Shown piece after piece: positions 1 through 11,653 of a DNA stretch of 64,000 bases. Made by a program: the position numbers and the translations under genes. The notes beneath the pieces are model-generated. The model had not been told where the DNA came from, did no database searches, and worked only from the letters and a program-made list of their open reading frames with translations. The stretch comes from Linum tenue (taxonomy: Eukaryota; Streptophyta; Magnoliopsida; Malpighiales; Linaceae): contig CAMGYJ010000002.1 in assembly GCA_946122785.1 (NCBI GenBank), positions 56,755,703-56,819,702 of the forward strand, read 5' to 3'. Within the stretch, counting starts at the first letter, position 1. Every line of letters starts with the position of its first letter.

Positions 1-702
1 CTGAGTCGGTGCGAAATGAGGTGGAGCCGAGGCCGGAAGCGATGGAGGTGGACGTCGAGGATCCCCATGACCTGACTGATGGGAAGGAGAGGAAAGGGAT
101 GGGTGATCCCAAGCATATGGAGAGGGAGAATATAGAGCTGCCCCGAAGGAACCCAAGGGGATTTACCATCCCACGATCCCCAAAAATGCAATGGGCATGA
201 CCATGTATCGGCGAGGCAAAGGAAAGGAGAAGCAGGGTGCTGGCCGTGCTCCCCTTGAGTCTAAGCCCTCTCGTAAACCAGGGGTGATGGTGAAAAAGGA
301 GGTTTCTTTGAGGAGATCGAGCGGAAATCAAAGGGGCTGGGCACTCGTTGGAAGGCTTCGCCAAACCCCTCCGCCCTTGAGGCTGACCTTGTACTTCATG
401 TTGCGGTGGAAACTCGGCGAAGAAGGTTGGTGCTGGAGGAGGAATCGGAAGATGAGCTTCCGCCGCTGTTCGCTTCTCTCCGTGGAGTGGGGGAGAGGGA
501 TGCACCTGCTGTGGTGCGGCCGAGCAATGATTCCAATGCGAAATCTGGGCAAGCAAGCCCACAATAGCTGGCTAACAATGAGGCCTGCAAGGCACCGCGG
601 GAACCTGCTGCTGCCACCACCAGGAAAGGGAAATTGAGAAAAAATAGCTCCCATGTCCCACGGCAGAACTCAAAGGCAATTATAGTTGAGGAGGGAACAT
701 GA

Positions 703-1203
703 GTGAATGTCCCTGTTCGGGAGGAAATGATGAAGATTCCGTCTCCAATTAATACCAGGGAGTCGTCCCCAGAAAAGAATGTGAGGAATGAGTCAGTTGA
801 AACTAGTCCGGAAGATGATGTGGATTGCTTTGAGCTGCGAAGTCGGAGGCAGGGATCGGAAAAAACGATCAGTGGACATGTCCACCAAGTGTTTCGTGCT
901 TTTAAGGCGCGGATGAATTTTCATACCGCTCTATCCTCCCCTCCGATGTCTGCCGCGCCTAACCTGATTATTTGCAAGTACCGGGTGGAGACGTCATCTG
1001 CGTTGGCTGGGGAGTTTGAAGAGCTGAATGAATATGGATCCAATGATGCTGCCTTGATAGGAAAAGACAGGAAAAGAGCTTTTCAGGCGGTCGACGGAGA
1101 TGAATGTGATCCCCCTACGCCAAAGAAACAGTTTGTGGAAGAAAAGGATGTTGCTGATAAGGTGGAGGAAGTCAGCCTAAAATGGTCCCAACCAGATAAA
1201 TGA
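703..1203 (+). pseudogene. LINE ORF1 C-terminal part (gag-like)
   Basis: An open frame of 166 codons directly upstream of the endonuclease ORF. It is rich in acidic, Lys, Ser and Pro residues and has no catalytic motif. Shorter open pieces continue upstream to about base 9 in other frames, so ORF1 is probably frameshifted. Position and composition match the variable C-terminal tail of plant L1 ORF1 proteins, which bind the element RNA; the usual zinc knuckle is not visible and may lie outside the window. Its TGA stop overlaps the ATG of ORF2 (bases 1200-1203 read ATGA), which fits re-initiation between the two ORFs. Confidence 0.6.
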
Positions 1204-4200
1204 GGCTTCTGACCTGGAATGTGAGAGGAATTGGGCCATCCCTCACATTTCAAACTGCTTTGAGTTTGGTTCACTCGAATAAACCGGATCTTGTTTACTT
1301 TTCTGAAACACGAGCTCACCGGAAGTTAGTTTCCCGTCGGTTGCGGGGCCTAGGTTTTGAGTCTTCGCACATTTGTTTTGTGGATGCTATTGAAGCATCT
1401 GGTGGTCTTGTTGTCGCTTGGTCCCCCGAAGTTGATGCTTCGGTGTTTTATCATTCATATTTTTGTATTGGAATTCGTATTAATGAAACGGAGTTTTCTT
1501 ATGTGGTCTTTTGTGTTTATATTAGTTGCAACTTGTCTACCAGAGCCAACCAATTGGCTCTTCTTCGTGAAATTTGTGGCGAGATTCGTCTCCCCTACGT
1601 GGTGATTGGTGACTTTAACACTACCCTGCATGCACATGAGAAAGATGGGGGAAATGTTTGGAATAGCGCTCAATCGATCAGTCTCCGTAACTTTATCATT
1701 GATCTTGGATTGCATGACCCTGGCTATCAAGGGGATACTTTCACTTGGACTAACAAACGTTTCGGTAATGCCTGCATTCGAGAGCGCCTGGATCGAGCCC
1801 TTTGCTCTCAATCGTGGGTGGACCAGTTCCCCGAGACTCTTGTTAAACATTTTACTGACCTTGGTTCGGATCATCGGGCTCTACTTCTTGTTGACCGACC
1901 CTATGCTCGTCATAGTCGCCCGTTATTACGATTTGATGCTCGATGGGCGAACAACCCTGAAGTGAAGGCGATGGTCAATTATATGTGGCAAGAGTCGATT
2001 GCAGGCACCCCGATGTACCAACTCTGGGAAAAACTCAAACATTTGCGACACCTTCTTTATGATTGGAGTAGGGCCGGAACTACCAACTCACTTCGGAATA
2101 TTAAGACCCTCCAGGGAGAAATTGAGAACCTCAAATCCAATCATCCGATAAATTGGGAGACGGTGAAAGAGTTGGAGGTGGAACTTAATAGACAATGGGA
2201 GGCGGAAGAGCTATATTGGCAACAAAAGTTCAGGGTACATTGGCTAAAAAAGGGTGATAAGACACCTCTTACTTCCATACAGTCACTCGTACCAGGAGAA
2301 AGAGGAATTTTGTGGCTGGCCTGCATGCTGAGAACGGTGACTGGGTAACTAATGAAAAGGGAAAGGCGCACATTGCCTGTCATTTTTATCAACACTTGTT
2401 CACTTCGGAAAATCAAGTGAAAAACATGTTTGATAGGGTGGCGGGCCTTCCCATTGCCCAGAGTGTAACCCAGGAAATGAATGATAAGCTAACGGCAGAG
2501 GTCATACCCCAAGAGGTTCGCAACACAGTTTTCGCCATGGGTTCCAAACAGGCTCCTGGCTTTGATGGTTTTACAGGGAAATTTTTTAAAGCCTTCTTGG
2601 ATATTGTTGGTGAGTCAGTGATTGAAGTTGTCCGCTCCTTTTTTGCGACTAGCAGAATGCTTCGAAACTTCAATCATACCTGGCTGACTTTGATACCCAA
2701 GGTTGAAAATGTTGAAAATATGAAGCAACTAAGGCCTATCAACTTGTGCCAATTTGTTTACAAGATCATTACTAAAATTATGGCTACAAGACTGGCTGAT
2801 ATCCTTCCGGGGATTGTTTATGATGGCCAAAATGCATTTTTCCGCGAAAGGCAGATTATTGAGAATGTCCTTGTGGGGCACGAGTTGATGCATTTCTTAA
2901 AAATATAGACACAAGGCAAGAAAGGATACATGGCTCTAAAGGTTGACATGGAAAAGGCCTATGATAGAGTCGAATGGTCGTTTCTGCTAGCTGTCTTGGA
3001 GAAAATGGGATTTAACTCTGTGTGGAGAGGATGGATTCAGGAATGCCTTCGGTCAACTTCATTCTCGGTCCTCATGAATGGTACCCCTTCAGGGTATTTC
3101 ACACCTTCCCGAGTACTTAGACAAGGGGACCCCCTTTCCCCCTTTATTATTTGTGCTTTGTATGGAAGGGTTTGCGGCTCTTCTTCGCAAGGTAATAGCG
3201 GATATGCGCTTGGGAGGTGTGAAAGTTGCTCCTCGAGCTCCTCGTATCTCACACCTGTTCTTTGCTGATGATTCTTACTTGTTTCTACAAGGGAATCTTC
3301 AGGAGTGTGAGAATCTGATAGAAGTTTTGAATGAATATGAGGAATGGAGCGGACAGCGGGTGAACTTAGCCAAATCTGCTATCTGTTTTAGCAAAAACAT
3401 TGCTCGAGAAGATCAGGAGTTTTTGGCAGCAATTCTGGGGGTGGGAGCGGTGGGGGTCCAAGATAAGTACCTCGGTCTGCCGACTCTGATTGCCAAGTCC
3501 AAAATGGCTACCTTCCGCTATCTGGAGGAAAAATTACTGGAGAGATTACAAGGTTGGAAGCAGCGTACTTTATCTTGGGCGGCGAAGGAGACACTGATTA
3601 AATCAATTGCCTTAGATTTATCGTTGCATGTCATGTCTTGCTTTAAAATGCCATTGTCCCTTTGTCGGCTTCTAGATAAACATGTATCCCGATTTTGGTG
3701 GAGAGTGACGTCTGATCAATCCCAAATCCACTGGCTGTCTTGGCGTAATATGTGCCGAAGTAAACATGAGGGGGGAATGGGTTTCCGTCGTTTTGAACAT
3801 TTTAATCAGGCTTTACTGGCTAAAATTGGATGGCGGATCCTCTAGGAGCCCCAGTACCTGTTGGCTCAAGTTTATAAAGGAAAGTATTTCTCAAACGGGA
3901 CCTTTCTTTAGGCTCAAGCATGCTCGCGTCCTTCCTGGGGGTGGCAAGGTGTTTTGTTTGGTAGGCAATTGCTTGAAAAGGGTTTGCGCTGGCATGATGG
4001 TCATTCGGCATCTCTGTTGTTCTCGAATTGGATCCCCCGCCTACATCCTGACCTACCAATGTTTAATCCTCGGGTGCTCCCAGAGGGAGGTGATCCACGA
4101 GTGGGGGATGTGATTGACCAGAATGGGGGAGGCTGGTGTACTAGTAAACTGAGTCAATGGTTTGACCCTTCTACCTGCCGTATGATTCAATCTATTCCTC

Positions 4201-5288
4201 TGCCGAGGCAGTCTATGGAGGACAAACTTATTTGAAATGGTACGACGGATGGCGTATTCACTATTAAATCAGCCTACCATCTAGCTGTCGATCTAGATAA
4301 GAGACAAGGCTGCTGGAGGTCAATAGCCAGTTGGATGGATAGATCTAGTTGGATTTGGCTTTGGGATGCTGATATTCCACCCAAGCTGAAAGTTTTTCTT
4401 TGGCAGATCTTCCACCGTATCCTCCCCACGACCGAGGCTTTACTGAAAAAACGTGTGCATGTTCATCCTCGATGTCCGGTGTGCTGGGGAGGAGCAGAAA
4501 CAATGGAGCATCTGTTTCTAGACTGTTCGGTGGCTCGGGCCTTATGGGACTATGCGGGATTGGAACATCTTGGGCAAGGGTTGCCACGCCACACATTCCC
4601 CTTATTTCTCAAACGGCTATTCTCTCTCATTCATCAACCTTCTGTGATCTTATCGGTGGTGGTCATTCTTTGGCGGATTTGGAAATCCAGGAATTGGGTT
4701 CTCTTTGAAGGCAAGCAATTTGGGTTTCCGACCTTGTTGCGTCAATACCATCAGCAATGTGAGGAATGGGAACGGTTGCCCGCAGAAAGTGTGACTTTGG
4801 GTCTACGTCCTGCTTCGCACTCGGTAGGGCTTCCTGCGGGTCCCTCAGTGGTGTGTATGTGGGATGGGGCTACGAGAGCTGGGTCTCATTCGGCGGGTGG
4901 GATAGTTCTTCTTGGACCGCATAAGGACGTCATTCTAGCTAAAGGAATCCAATTTTGGTCTATTGATGATCCTCTGGTGGTGGAAACTCTTGTCCTAAGG
5001 GAAGCTATCTCTTGGTGTATGGGCAATGGGTTCCTCGATGTGCGTTTTGAAGCAGATGCCAAGGTCATTATCGACAAGCTTAATCAAGGAGATACCAGAG
5101 ATAGTAGGGTTGGGGTGATTTTAGCTTAAATTAGTCAATTTATTGTGAATCACCCTGGGTTTAGCTTACGATTTGTAGGACGGAATAACAATAGGGTAGC
5201 CCATGTGGTGGCTAGAAACGCCCTTTCTTTGTATCCGTCTACATGTCGATCTTTCAATTTTCAGGCCTGGCTGTATTCCAGGATGTAA
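1200..5288 (+). pseudogene. LINE ORF2: APE endonuclease, reverse transcriptase, RNase H (broken)
   Basis: The enzyme of target-primed reverse transcription. From 1200 an APE-type endonuclease is open for 382 codons with the signatures TWNVRG, SETR, GDFN, RERLDRAL and SDH. The RT follows in pieces (2312-2908, 2930-3268, 3078-3845) with LRPINL, the [13 protein letters not shown] block, RQGDPLSP and the active site FADD. A zinc-binding RVT region (CPVCWGG, then MEHLFLDC) lies near 4460-4530. An RVT_3-type RNase H (WDGATRAGSHSAGG, ending RFVGRNNNRVAHVVARNAL) runs to the TAA at 5286. Frameshifts near 2290 and 3150 and stops at 2906, 3843, 4233 and 5127 rule out activity. The domain order is that of plant L1 elements. 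Confidence 0.92.
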
Positions 5289-5336
5289 ATGCCTTTGTTG
5301 AATCTATATATGATTATCTTTTGTAAAAAAAAAAAA

Positions 5337-5897
5337 TTTAACTTGCTAAAATAAGGAAGATTATAGAATATGCATTAATTTTTTCAAATCATAAAACATC
5401 CTCCTTGTTTTTTTTTTGTTCAAACTAAAAAATAATATTATGGATCAATATTTTTTACTCAAATTTAATGGTATCCAACACTTTTATAATGTCCTTGGGT
5501 CCGCCACTGCATCAAACCACTTAGGACTATAAAAATGTTCGAATTTTATGAATCTTACATGTAACATGAGTTTTTCTTTTATTCAATAGTAGTTATGCAG
5601 TGAAATCAATATGGATACTTATATAAGTAGCATTATGATTTTAACTTGCTAAAAATGAGGAGGACTATGGCATATGCATTAATTATTTTTTCCTTCACCA
5701 TTAAAGAGTCCCTTGAAGAATACAACAAACTCCTTGAGCAAAACATTTACAGGAATTAACATAACAGGAGGCCAGAGAGCAAACTGAATATTTTTGTGGA
5801 AACAAATGTGTGTGTGTGAGAAAGCTATACTTTAAAAAGTGGCATTATAAAAAAAAAATTCAATTCGCTGCAAAAACCCTTTTATTTTGCTTTTTGT
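5337..5897. other. AT-rich spacer between LINE tail and RING gene
   Basis: No gene seen. It holds an imperfect direct repeat: about 50 bp starting TTAACTTGCTAAAAT after the LINE poly(A) (5338-5387) recurs at 5640-5690, about 300 bp on. The last 150-200 bases probably contain the 3' UTR of the minus-strand RING gene. Confidence 0.5.
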
Positions 5898-7229
5898 TCA
5901 AGGCTGCTCGTGTCCTCGGGTTTCATCATGAGAATTAGAAGAATCTCCCAATAGAGGCACAACCACACTAGTATTAGTATTACTACTAGTAGAAGATGAC
6001 GACGTCGATGATGAAGAAGCGCCTGGAACATAATTCCCAACACCACTTCTTGACCTCAAGAACGGAAGTGAAGCGTCGAATGGGAACAATGGAAATCGAT
6101 GCCTCCTCTCGTTTGGACTCCCAACTTGTTCTCCTCCCCCGAAACTAAAACTAGCACCACCACCATCATTTGAACCATTTGGCTCCATCTTGGAACCATC
6201 GTCGTCGTCAGTAGTGGGCATTTGGAACCTGCAAACAGGACAAGAGCTGTGGAGCTCCAGCCAAGGATGGATGCAACCCTCGTGGAACTTGTGCTTGCAA
6301 GGCATCTCTTTCGCTTCAGCTCCGAGCTCGAAATCCTCGAGGCAGACCGCACACTGCGAATTGTTCTCGCCAATGGTCACGGTTGGCATTGCATTGACGG
6401 CCTCTTTCTGAGCAGGAGGGGTTCCATACCGGTTGGGATCGTTCTCGGCCAAGTGTTGGAGCAACAAGTCCAATCCGGGGCCTACGAGGTAGTCCGCGAA
6501 AGAGCGAGTCACGGTAGTAGTAGTAGTTGGAGTGGGAGCAATGTTGTTGTCAGGTCGAGTTGACGAATAATCAGGTGGGCCATGGAGGATCAGAGCACCT
6601 TCGTTGAATGGATCGACCAGGATCAGATTACGACTGCTGTTCCTGCTGCTACGACCATACTCATCATCGTCGTCGTTGTTCTCTTGATTATGACGATGGA
6701 GGTGGTGGTGGTGATGTTGGGCGAGGGTGGTTTCGGCCCTGGCACGAATATCGTGGAGCAGTCGAAGGAACGAGACCGTGCTTCTCGTCCTCCTCCTCCG
6801 GAGTAAGGTCTCGAACTCCCTATCGAGTCGTTGTTGATGGTTTAATTCGTGGTCCTCTTCATTGTCCGCGGTTGCTACATTGTTGGTTCGAGGGGGGGCC
6901 GGGAGAGAAGCAAGAGGGGGGCGGTAAGCTCCAAAGCCATCCATTAAGCCGAGCAAGATTGGTGCCCAAAGAGAGAATGCACGTTCTGATTCCACATCAA
7001 ATCCATTGTTGTCATTGTTGTTATTAGAATAATTAGTATCAATATTGTTGCTATTGCTATTGTTGTTGTTGGTGGTGGTGAGGTCTATTATTGTGTTGTT
7101 GTTTCCGCCAGCCACTTCTTCGACAAACCCACTCTCGCAGATGGGGCATTTGACTTCGGGTTCCATGACTGGATTGACCATGCGACTACACATGTGACAC
7201 CAGTATTGGTTGGCCGCTGCATCCGCCAT
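5898..7229 (-). CDS. RING-H2 E3 ubiquitin ligase with N-terminal zinc ribbon (RING1-like)
   Basis: A 443-residue protein in one uninterrupted coding exon. The N-terminus carries a zinc ribbon with Cys11/Cys14 and Cys28/Cys31 (YWCHMC, CPIC), typical of the plant RING1/RDUF-like family. A C3H2C3 RING-H2 finger spans residues 293-333, with Cys293, Cys296, Cys311, His313, His316, Cys319, Cys330 and Cys333 all present. Between them lie Asn- and His-rich low-complexity tracts, and the C-terminus is rich in Ser/Thr. There is no membrane segment, so a cytosolic or nuclear ligase is likely. Family members pass ubiquitin from an E2 to substrates, often in stress responses; the substrate cannot be read from sequence. 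The start is the first ATG, just after a likely 5' UTR intron. It appears intact. Confidence 0.93.
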   Translation of the reverse strand: MADAAANQYWCHMCSRMVNPVMEPEVKCPICESGFVEEVAGGNNNTIIDLTTTNNNNSNSNNIDTNYSNNNNDNNGFDVESERAFSLWAPILLGLMDGFGAYRPPLASLPAPPRTNNVATADNEEDHELNHQQRLDREFETLLRRRRTRSTVSFLRLLHDIRARAETTLAQHHHHHLHRHNQENNDDDDEYGRSSRNSSRNLILVDPFNEGALILHGPPDYSSTRPDNNIAPTPTTTTTVTRSFADYLVGPGLDLLLQHLAENDPNRYGTPPAQKEAVNAMPTVTIGENNSQCAVCLEDFELGAEAKEMPCKHKFHEGCIHPWLELHSSCPVCRFQMPTTDDDDGSKMEPNGSNDGGGASFSFGGGEQVGSPNERRHRFPLFPFDASLPFLRSRSGVGNYVPGASSSSTSSSSTSSNTNTSVVVPLLGDSSNSHDETRGHEQP

Positions 7230-7245
7230 CTCCCCTCCTTTTGAT

Positions 7246-7472
7246 CTTCAACAATCTAATCCAAAAAAATTTATCAAAAGAAGAAAGCATAAAAAAACCA
7301 AAATATTGATCAAACATGTATGAAAATCCAATCTCTACGTAGTCCATTTTGATAAAAACATAGCAACCAATTAAAAACGGGGGATTTCGTCGAATAGTGG
7401 ACATGCATCTTTCGTTCTTGATAGAAGTATATGAGATGAAAGGGGAAAATGATTCGAATATTTTTTAATTAC
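7246..7472 (-). other. probable 5' UTR intron of the RING gene
   Basis: On the minus strand a donor reads TCCTTGAG|GTAATT at 7473/7472 and an acceptor TTGTTGAAG lies at about 7246, followed after 16 bases by the ATG. The interval is AT-rich. Single coding exons preceded by a leader intron are common in this family. Splicing is inferred only. Confidence 0.4.
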
Positions 7473-7953
7473 CTCAAGGATTCAGGAGGTGGGTGTTCAT
7501 CATCTTTAGGGGCTGGGGTATATTTGTTGATGAGAGATTTGGGGTTTGGAAAATGAGGAGAAAAAAAGAAGAAGAAAGGAGCCTAAAAAGGGATCGTCAC
7601 ATCCTATCTTTTGATTAATTTGTGCCTAAATTTTTGTTGGTTGTCCATTGATGATTAGGTGGGCTTTTTACCGTTAAAATGGTTTCAAGACCAATCAAAT
7701 TATAGCTCATATTTTTTGTGATTAATTAAAAGTGATGTATAGAAAAGGGCTATTTTTGGATGTTACTATGCTTACTATTTGCATTGCAATAAGACATGTT
7801 CTTCTATAGTTGGTGCTTGTTGATTCATGGGGAATCTTTTTAATTCTATATATTTTCTCCATGAATCAAGTTCCTATATTTGTGCATCCCTCCCTCCAAA
7901 TCCAATCATGGTTTAGTTTTGTCCACAGTTTGCAATCACAAACCATAATCTTA
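7473..7953. other. upstream region of RING gene
   Basis: Leader and probable promoter of the minus-strand RING gene, ending at the Copia insertion. Purine-rich stretches occur near 7550-7590 (GA-rich on the plus strand). No other gene is seen. Confidence 0.4.
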
Positions 7954-7958
7954 CACCG

Positions 7959-8480
7959 TGTTAGGGAAACGGTAGGAAAGAATCGATTGAAGGCGTGATA
8001 AGATCACTCTCCTTAGAGTGTTATTTGCCCCCACTACAAATTGCTGGTAGGCTCGAGCAAACCACCCCCAGGAGTCCCTTCAATTCTAAGTCTGGAAGCA
8101 GCAATCTTGCAGACTTCTGTGTTTATGAAATAGAGAAGGAAAATGGGGAGAAGAAGAATTCTCTCATCACTAAAAGAGTTATGACAGTCATCTATTTATA
8201 GTTGTGAAAACGGGAAGTTACCTTCCGAAGAGTCACATCCTTTCACAGAAAAAGGTAGTTACCTTTCTGGAAGGACACATCCTTTCACAGAAAAAAGGGA
8301 GTTACCTTTCTGGAAGGACACATCCTTTCACAGAAAAAAGGGAAGTTACCTTTCTGGAAGGACACTTCTTTTCACAATATTCAAACGTTAATTAATTAAT
8401 TAAACTGCCAAAATACTCCATCTTTATACTTTACTTCTCCCATCAATGTCGTATTACAACTCTATTGACTAACTCTAACA
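7959..8480 (-). repeat. 3' LTR of the Copia element
   Basis: 522 bp with TG...CA ends. Read on minus, U3 holds about four tandem copies of a 43-44 bp unit (8213-8376), then CTATAAATAG at 8201-8192, then R/U5. The unit contains CATCCTTTCACAGAAAAA on the plus strand. Confidence 0.93.
8213..8376. repeat. tandem 43-44 bp repeats in LTR U3
   Basis: Four imperfect copies of GTTACCTTTCTGGAAGGACA followed by a CATCCTTTCACAG segment. The same array is in the right LTR (about 11381-11544). Its place just upstream of the LTR TATA box suggests enhancer-type repeats; this role is inferred. Confidence 0.8.
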
Positions 8481-9043
8481 ATCCCCCACTTAGTCAACAA
8501 GAGTTGAGAATACCTGCCTCGAACAAGTAACGCATACATAAAGGTATCTTTTCGATTTGAACCTTTACCTAGTGTAAGCAACTCAAAGTTGATAACGAAT
8601 CAGTGACGGGCTTAAGCCTAGGAGTCACGATCCAAAGCTATAACCGGAGATGCCACACACGTACTTGTCTCTTCTCTAAACCACAACCACCAACTAGGGT
8701 AGCACTATTATGGCCATGTGCTAATCATGTTTCATGAGCATACACAAAAGTTGACCTCTACTTTTGTTAGAGCGGCACCACTCTAAATGCTCACATAGGT
8801 GACATTCCAAATGAATTCATTAAGAGTTCTATAACTCATCTCAAGAGTTCTATAACTCACCCTTCTTTGGACTAGTTTACTTGTATAATAAATTAGTACC
8901 TCAGTTAGAGTAACTTGTTATTACCACATTGAACCTTTTAATTAGTGAATACCTAAAGAAAAGGTTGGGTTCCCATTACTTCTAACATCACAAGAGGTCT
9001 CAATCCCTTCCCTTGGGATGTCTCATAGATCAATGCCTCTTGG

Positions 9044-9335
9044 CTATTCCTTGGTAAGAGGATCTGCCAAATTATTGCATGATCGAACATACACAATAGA
9101 AATGACTCCATTAGAAATCAAATATCTAATGTAATCATGTCTTCGACTAGTAGCTCTAGACTTACCATTGTAAATCTTGTTATAAGCTCTCGACAAAGTA
9201 GCTTCACTATCACAAAAGACAGAAATGGCTGACAGCAATTGTGGCCACAACTCTATATCTAACAACATGTTTCTTAGCCATCTGCCTCTTTTCCCGCCTC
9301 CGCAAGGGCTAGAAATTCATCTTTCATGATGGAGT
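9044..9335 (-). pseudogene. Copia RNase H C-terminal remnant
   Basis: Minus-strand reading gives EFLALAEAGKEADG, a frameshift, then CDSEATLSRAYNKIYNGKSR, ISIVYVRSCNNLADPLTKE and a stop. These are hallmarks of the end of Copia RNase H. It is the only polyprotein remnant in this element and lies close to the 3' LTR, as expected for a copy that lost gag and most of pol by internal deletion. Confidence 0.85.
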
Positions 9336-11126
9336 GTAATACATGTTTATTTCTTAGGAATCTCAAGAAACAACTCCATCACCTAGTGTAAAAATCCACC
9401 CATTGTAGATTTATTATAACTAGCACTCGTTATTCAACTAGTATCAAAACATCTCCCCCACAATTCTACCACTTGCCGAATTATCATGGAATAATTCCAT
9501 TTTATTTTCCATGGTTTTACTTATTAAACTTTCAACCACTACATTGATCTAATTGTTTACCAATGATATGAACTAATTAGATTAGTATACCACAAACAAT
9601 TCAGATATTATTAGAAATAGCATCTAATTACTTACCAATGGAATTAGTCAAGGTAACTTGAGATGCCACAAGTAATTCAGTTGCATTTCCAGATTGTATT
9701 GGAAATACCATCTAATTACTTACCAATGACAATAATCAAGGTAACTTAACATACCACAAGCAATTCAAATGAATATTCTAAATCAATGGTCTAATTACGT
9801 ACCAATGGTATGAACTTCATAAATATACCATAAGTAATTCAGACTTTAAGTTTAATACGACCATCTCAATTGAGCTCTCATGCCAAATTGTTTTCCAATA
9901 GTATAGTGTACATATACCTTAAACAATTCTGGCAATGATTATTTTGATGATCACCATCCTTTGGCAAGCTTTTTCAATCCCTATAAGGATCCATCTTAGT
10001 TTCATTTTCCTTGCCCTCATGGCTATGAAATATGAAGTCATAAACCAATACATGATAAACAAATTATCATGTCAGGGGAAGGCTTTTCACCATAATTTCA
10101 ATTTACTTCAAGATCATAACTCAAACAATTTTGTTATATAAACCAAATTGTTGCATCTTGCAAGCATAAAAAATTTAAACTCTTACAAATTTTGATGACA
10201 AAATTTGTTACAAGAATTCAATGTGAATACTTCCAAATTCAAACACAATTGAATTTTCTTGAACTCTTCTCATAATATGAATTATGAGTTTGTTACCATC
10301 TCAAATACTACAAAAATATTTGGTATCACTTAACCAAACAGAATTGGTTCATCATATTTCCTTGCACACAAATTGCATCATGAACATGACCAAACCATGC
10401 ACAAATCATGAAAGCAAATACGTAGGAAATTAATTCTGTCAATGAAACTTTTAATTTCATACAACAATAGACATGGCAAATTTGCTTAGAATAATCCACT
10501 CCATTGCACTATCGGAGATATCACTTTGCATGCCATAGAGTTCCATTAATCATGCCAAATCACACTTTATATACATAATATACGTTCTCCTCTCAAACAA
10601 AAGAAACAAAGGTTAATTTAACCATATCACTTGTAACAGAGAACAATCCATAGCAACGTTTCATTCCAAACAGGGGCATATAGATAAAAACCCATAACAC
10701 AGAAGCATCCACTGCAAGTTCTTATGACGTTTCATGGATGGGAATCAAATGACCAATAAGAAAAAATGGCCAGTTAAGATGCATAACATATCTTGCCATC
10801 TAAATCAAGCCCACTGATCTCAACACCGATAATTATAAAGGAACAAGGTGTTACCGGTTCTAGGGATGCCGAACTGCTTTTTTCTTTTCGACATGGAGCA
10901 ACCAGTAGAAGCAAATTGGATCATTCCATCTTTTCTTCCTTTTCAGTACTGGATCCGTATGCATTGATTCATCATCCATCCGGATGGTACAGGAATTGAG
11001 TTCTTCTCTCTAATTAACCATTCAAATTTATCCGAATTTGTGATTCAGAATCCATTTGTTTATTGCATACGCCTTCAACGTACTCTCCACTTCAGAATCC
11101 ATTTTTGAGAAATAACACTCTAAGAT
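9336..11126. other. non-coding interior of the Copia element
   Basis: AT-rich, without a believable open frame. Recurrent phrases such as CTAATTACTTACCAATG and CACAAGCAATTCA (9560-9850) suggest short dispersed internal repeats. The right edge reads AATAACACTCTAAGAT just before the 5' LTR. Confidence 0.5.
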
Positions 11127-11648
11127 TGTTAGGGAAACGGTAGGAAAGAATCGATTGAAGGCGTGATAAGATCACTCTCCTTAGAGTGTTATTTGCCCCC
11201 ACTACAAATTGCTGGTAGGCTCGAGCAAACCACCCCCAGGAGTCCCTTCAATTCTAAGTCTGGAAGCAGCAATCTTGCAGACTTCTGTGTTTATGAAATA
11301 GAGAAGGAAAATGGGGAGAAGAAGAATTCTCTCATCACTAAAAGAGTTATGACAGTCATCTATTTATAGTTGTGAAAACGGGAAGTTACCTTCCGAAGAG
11401 TCACATCCTTTCACAGAAAAAGGTAGTTACCTTTCTGGAAGGACACATCCTTTCACAGAAAAAAGGGAGTTACCTTTCTGGAAGGACACATCCTTTCACA
11501 GAAAAAAGGGAAGTTACCTTTCTGGAAGGACACTTCTTTTCACAATATTCAAACGTTAATTAATTAATTAAACTGCCAAAATACTCCATCTTTATACTTT
11601 ACTTCTCCCATCAATGTCGTATTACAACTCTATTGACTAACTCTAACA
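11127..11648 (-). repeat. 5' LTR of the Copia element
   Basis: 522 bp, same length as the left LTR and with no difference seen by eye. It is followed by the duplicated CACCG. It carries the U3 tandem array and the minus-strand TATA box at the same offsets. Confidence 0.93.
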
Positions 11649-11653
11649 CACCG

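Larger units (their letters stand above)
1..5336 (+). mobile_element. L1-type plant LINE retrotransposon, 5' end outside window, decayed
   Basis: Non-LTR retrotransposon in sense orientation. The order is an ORF1-like region (about 1-1203), ORF2 with endonuclease, reverse transcriptase, zinc-binding RVT region and C-terminal RNase H (1200-5288), a short 3' UTR and a run of 12 A (5325-5336), as expected for target-primed insertion. There are no LTRs. The 5' end lies before base 1, so the target duplication cannot be checked. Several stops and frameshifts in ORF2 make this a dead copy. Confidence 0.93.
7959..11648 (-). mobile_element. non-autonomous Copia LTR retrotransposon, very young
   Basis: A 3,690-bp element with two 522-bp LTRs (7959-8480, 11127-11648), each TGTTAG...CTAACA and flanked by the 5-bp duplication CACCG (7954-7958, 11649-11653). 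I see no difference between the LTRs. Orientation is minus: a polypurine tract (AAGTGGGGGAT read on minus) abuts the left LTR, and the LTR TATA box reads CTATAAATAG on minus at 8201-8192. The internal 2.65 kb is almost non-coding and keeps only a broken RNase H remnant near its 3' end. I could not identify a standard initiator-Met primer site inside the right LTR. It must have been moved by proteins from another element. Confidence 0.93.

Noticed and set aside
6190..7027. Plus-strand open frames across the RING gene
   Set aside because: Antisense shadows of the RING-H2 coding sequence, including low-complexity tracts.
8213..8376. CRISPR-like regular repeats
   Set aside because: Plant LTR context, direct tandem copies without unique spacers, and same array in the partner LTR.
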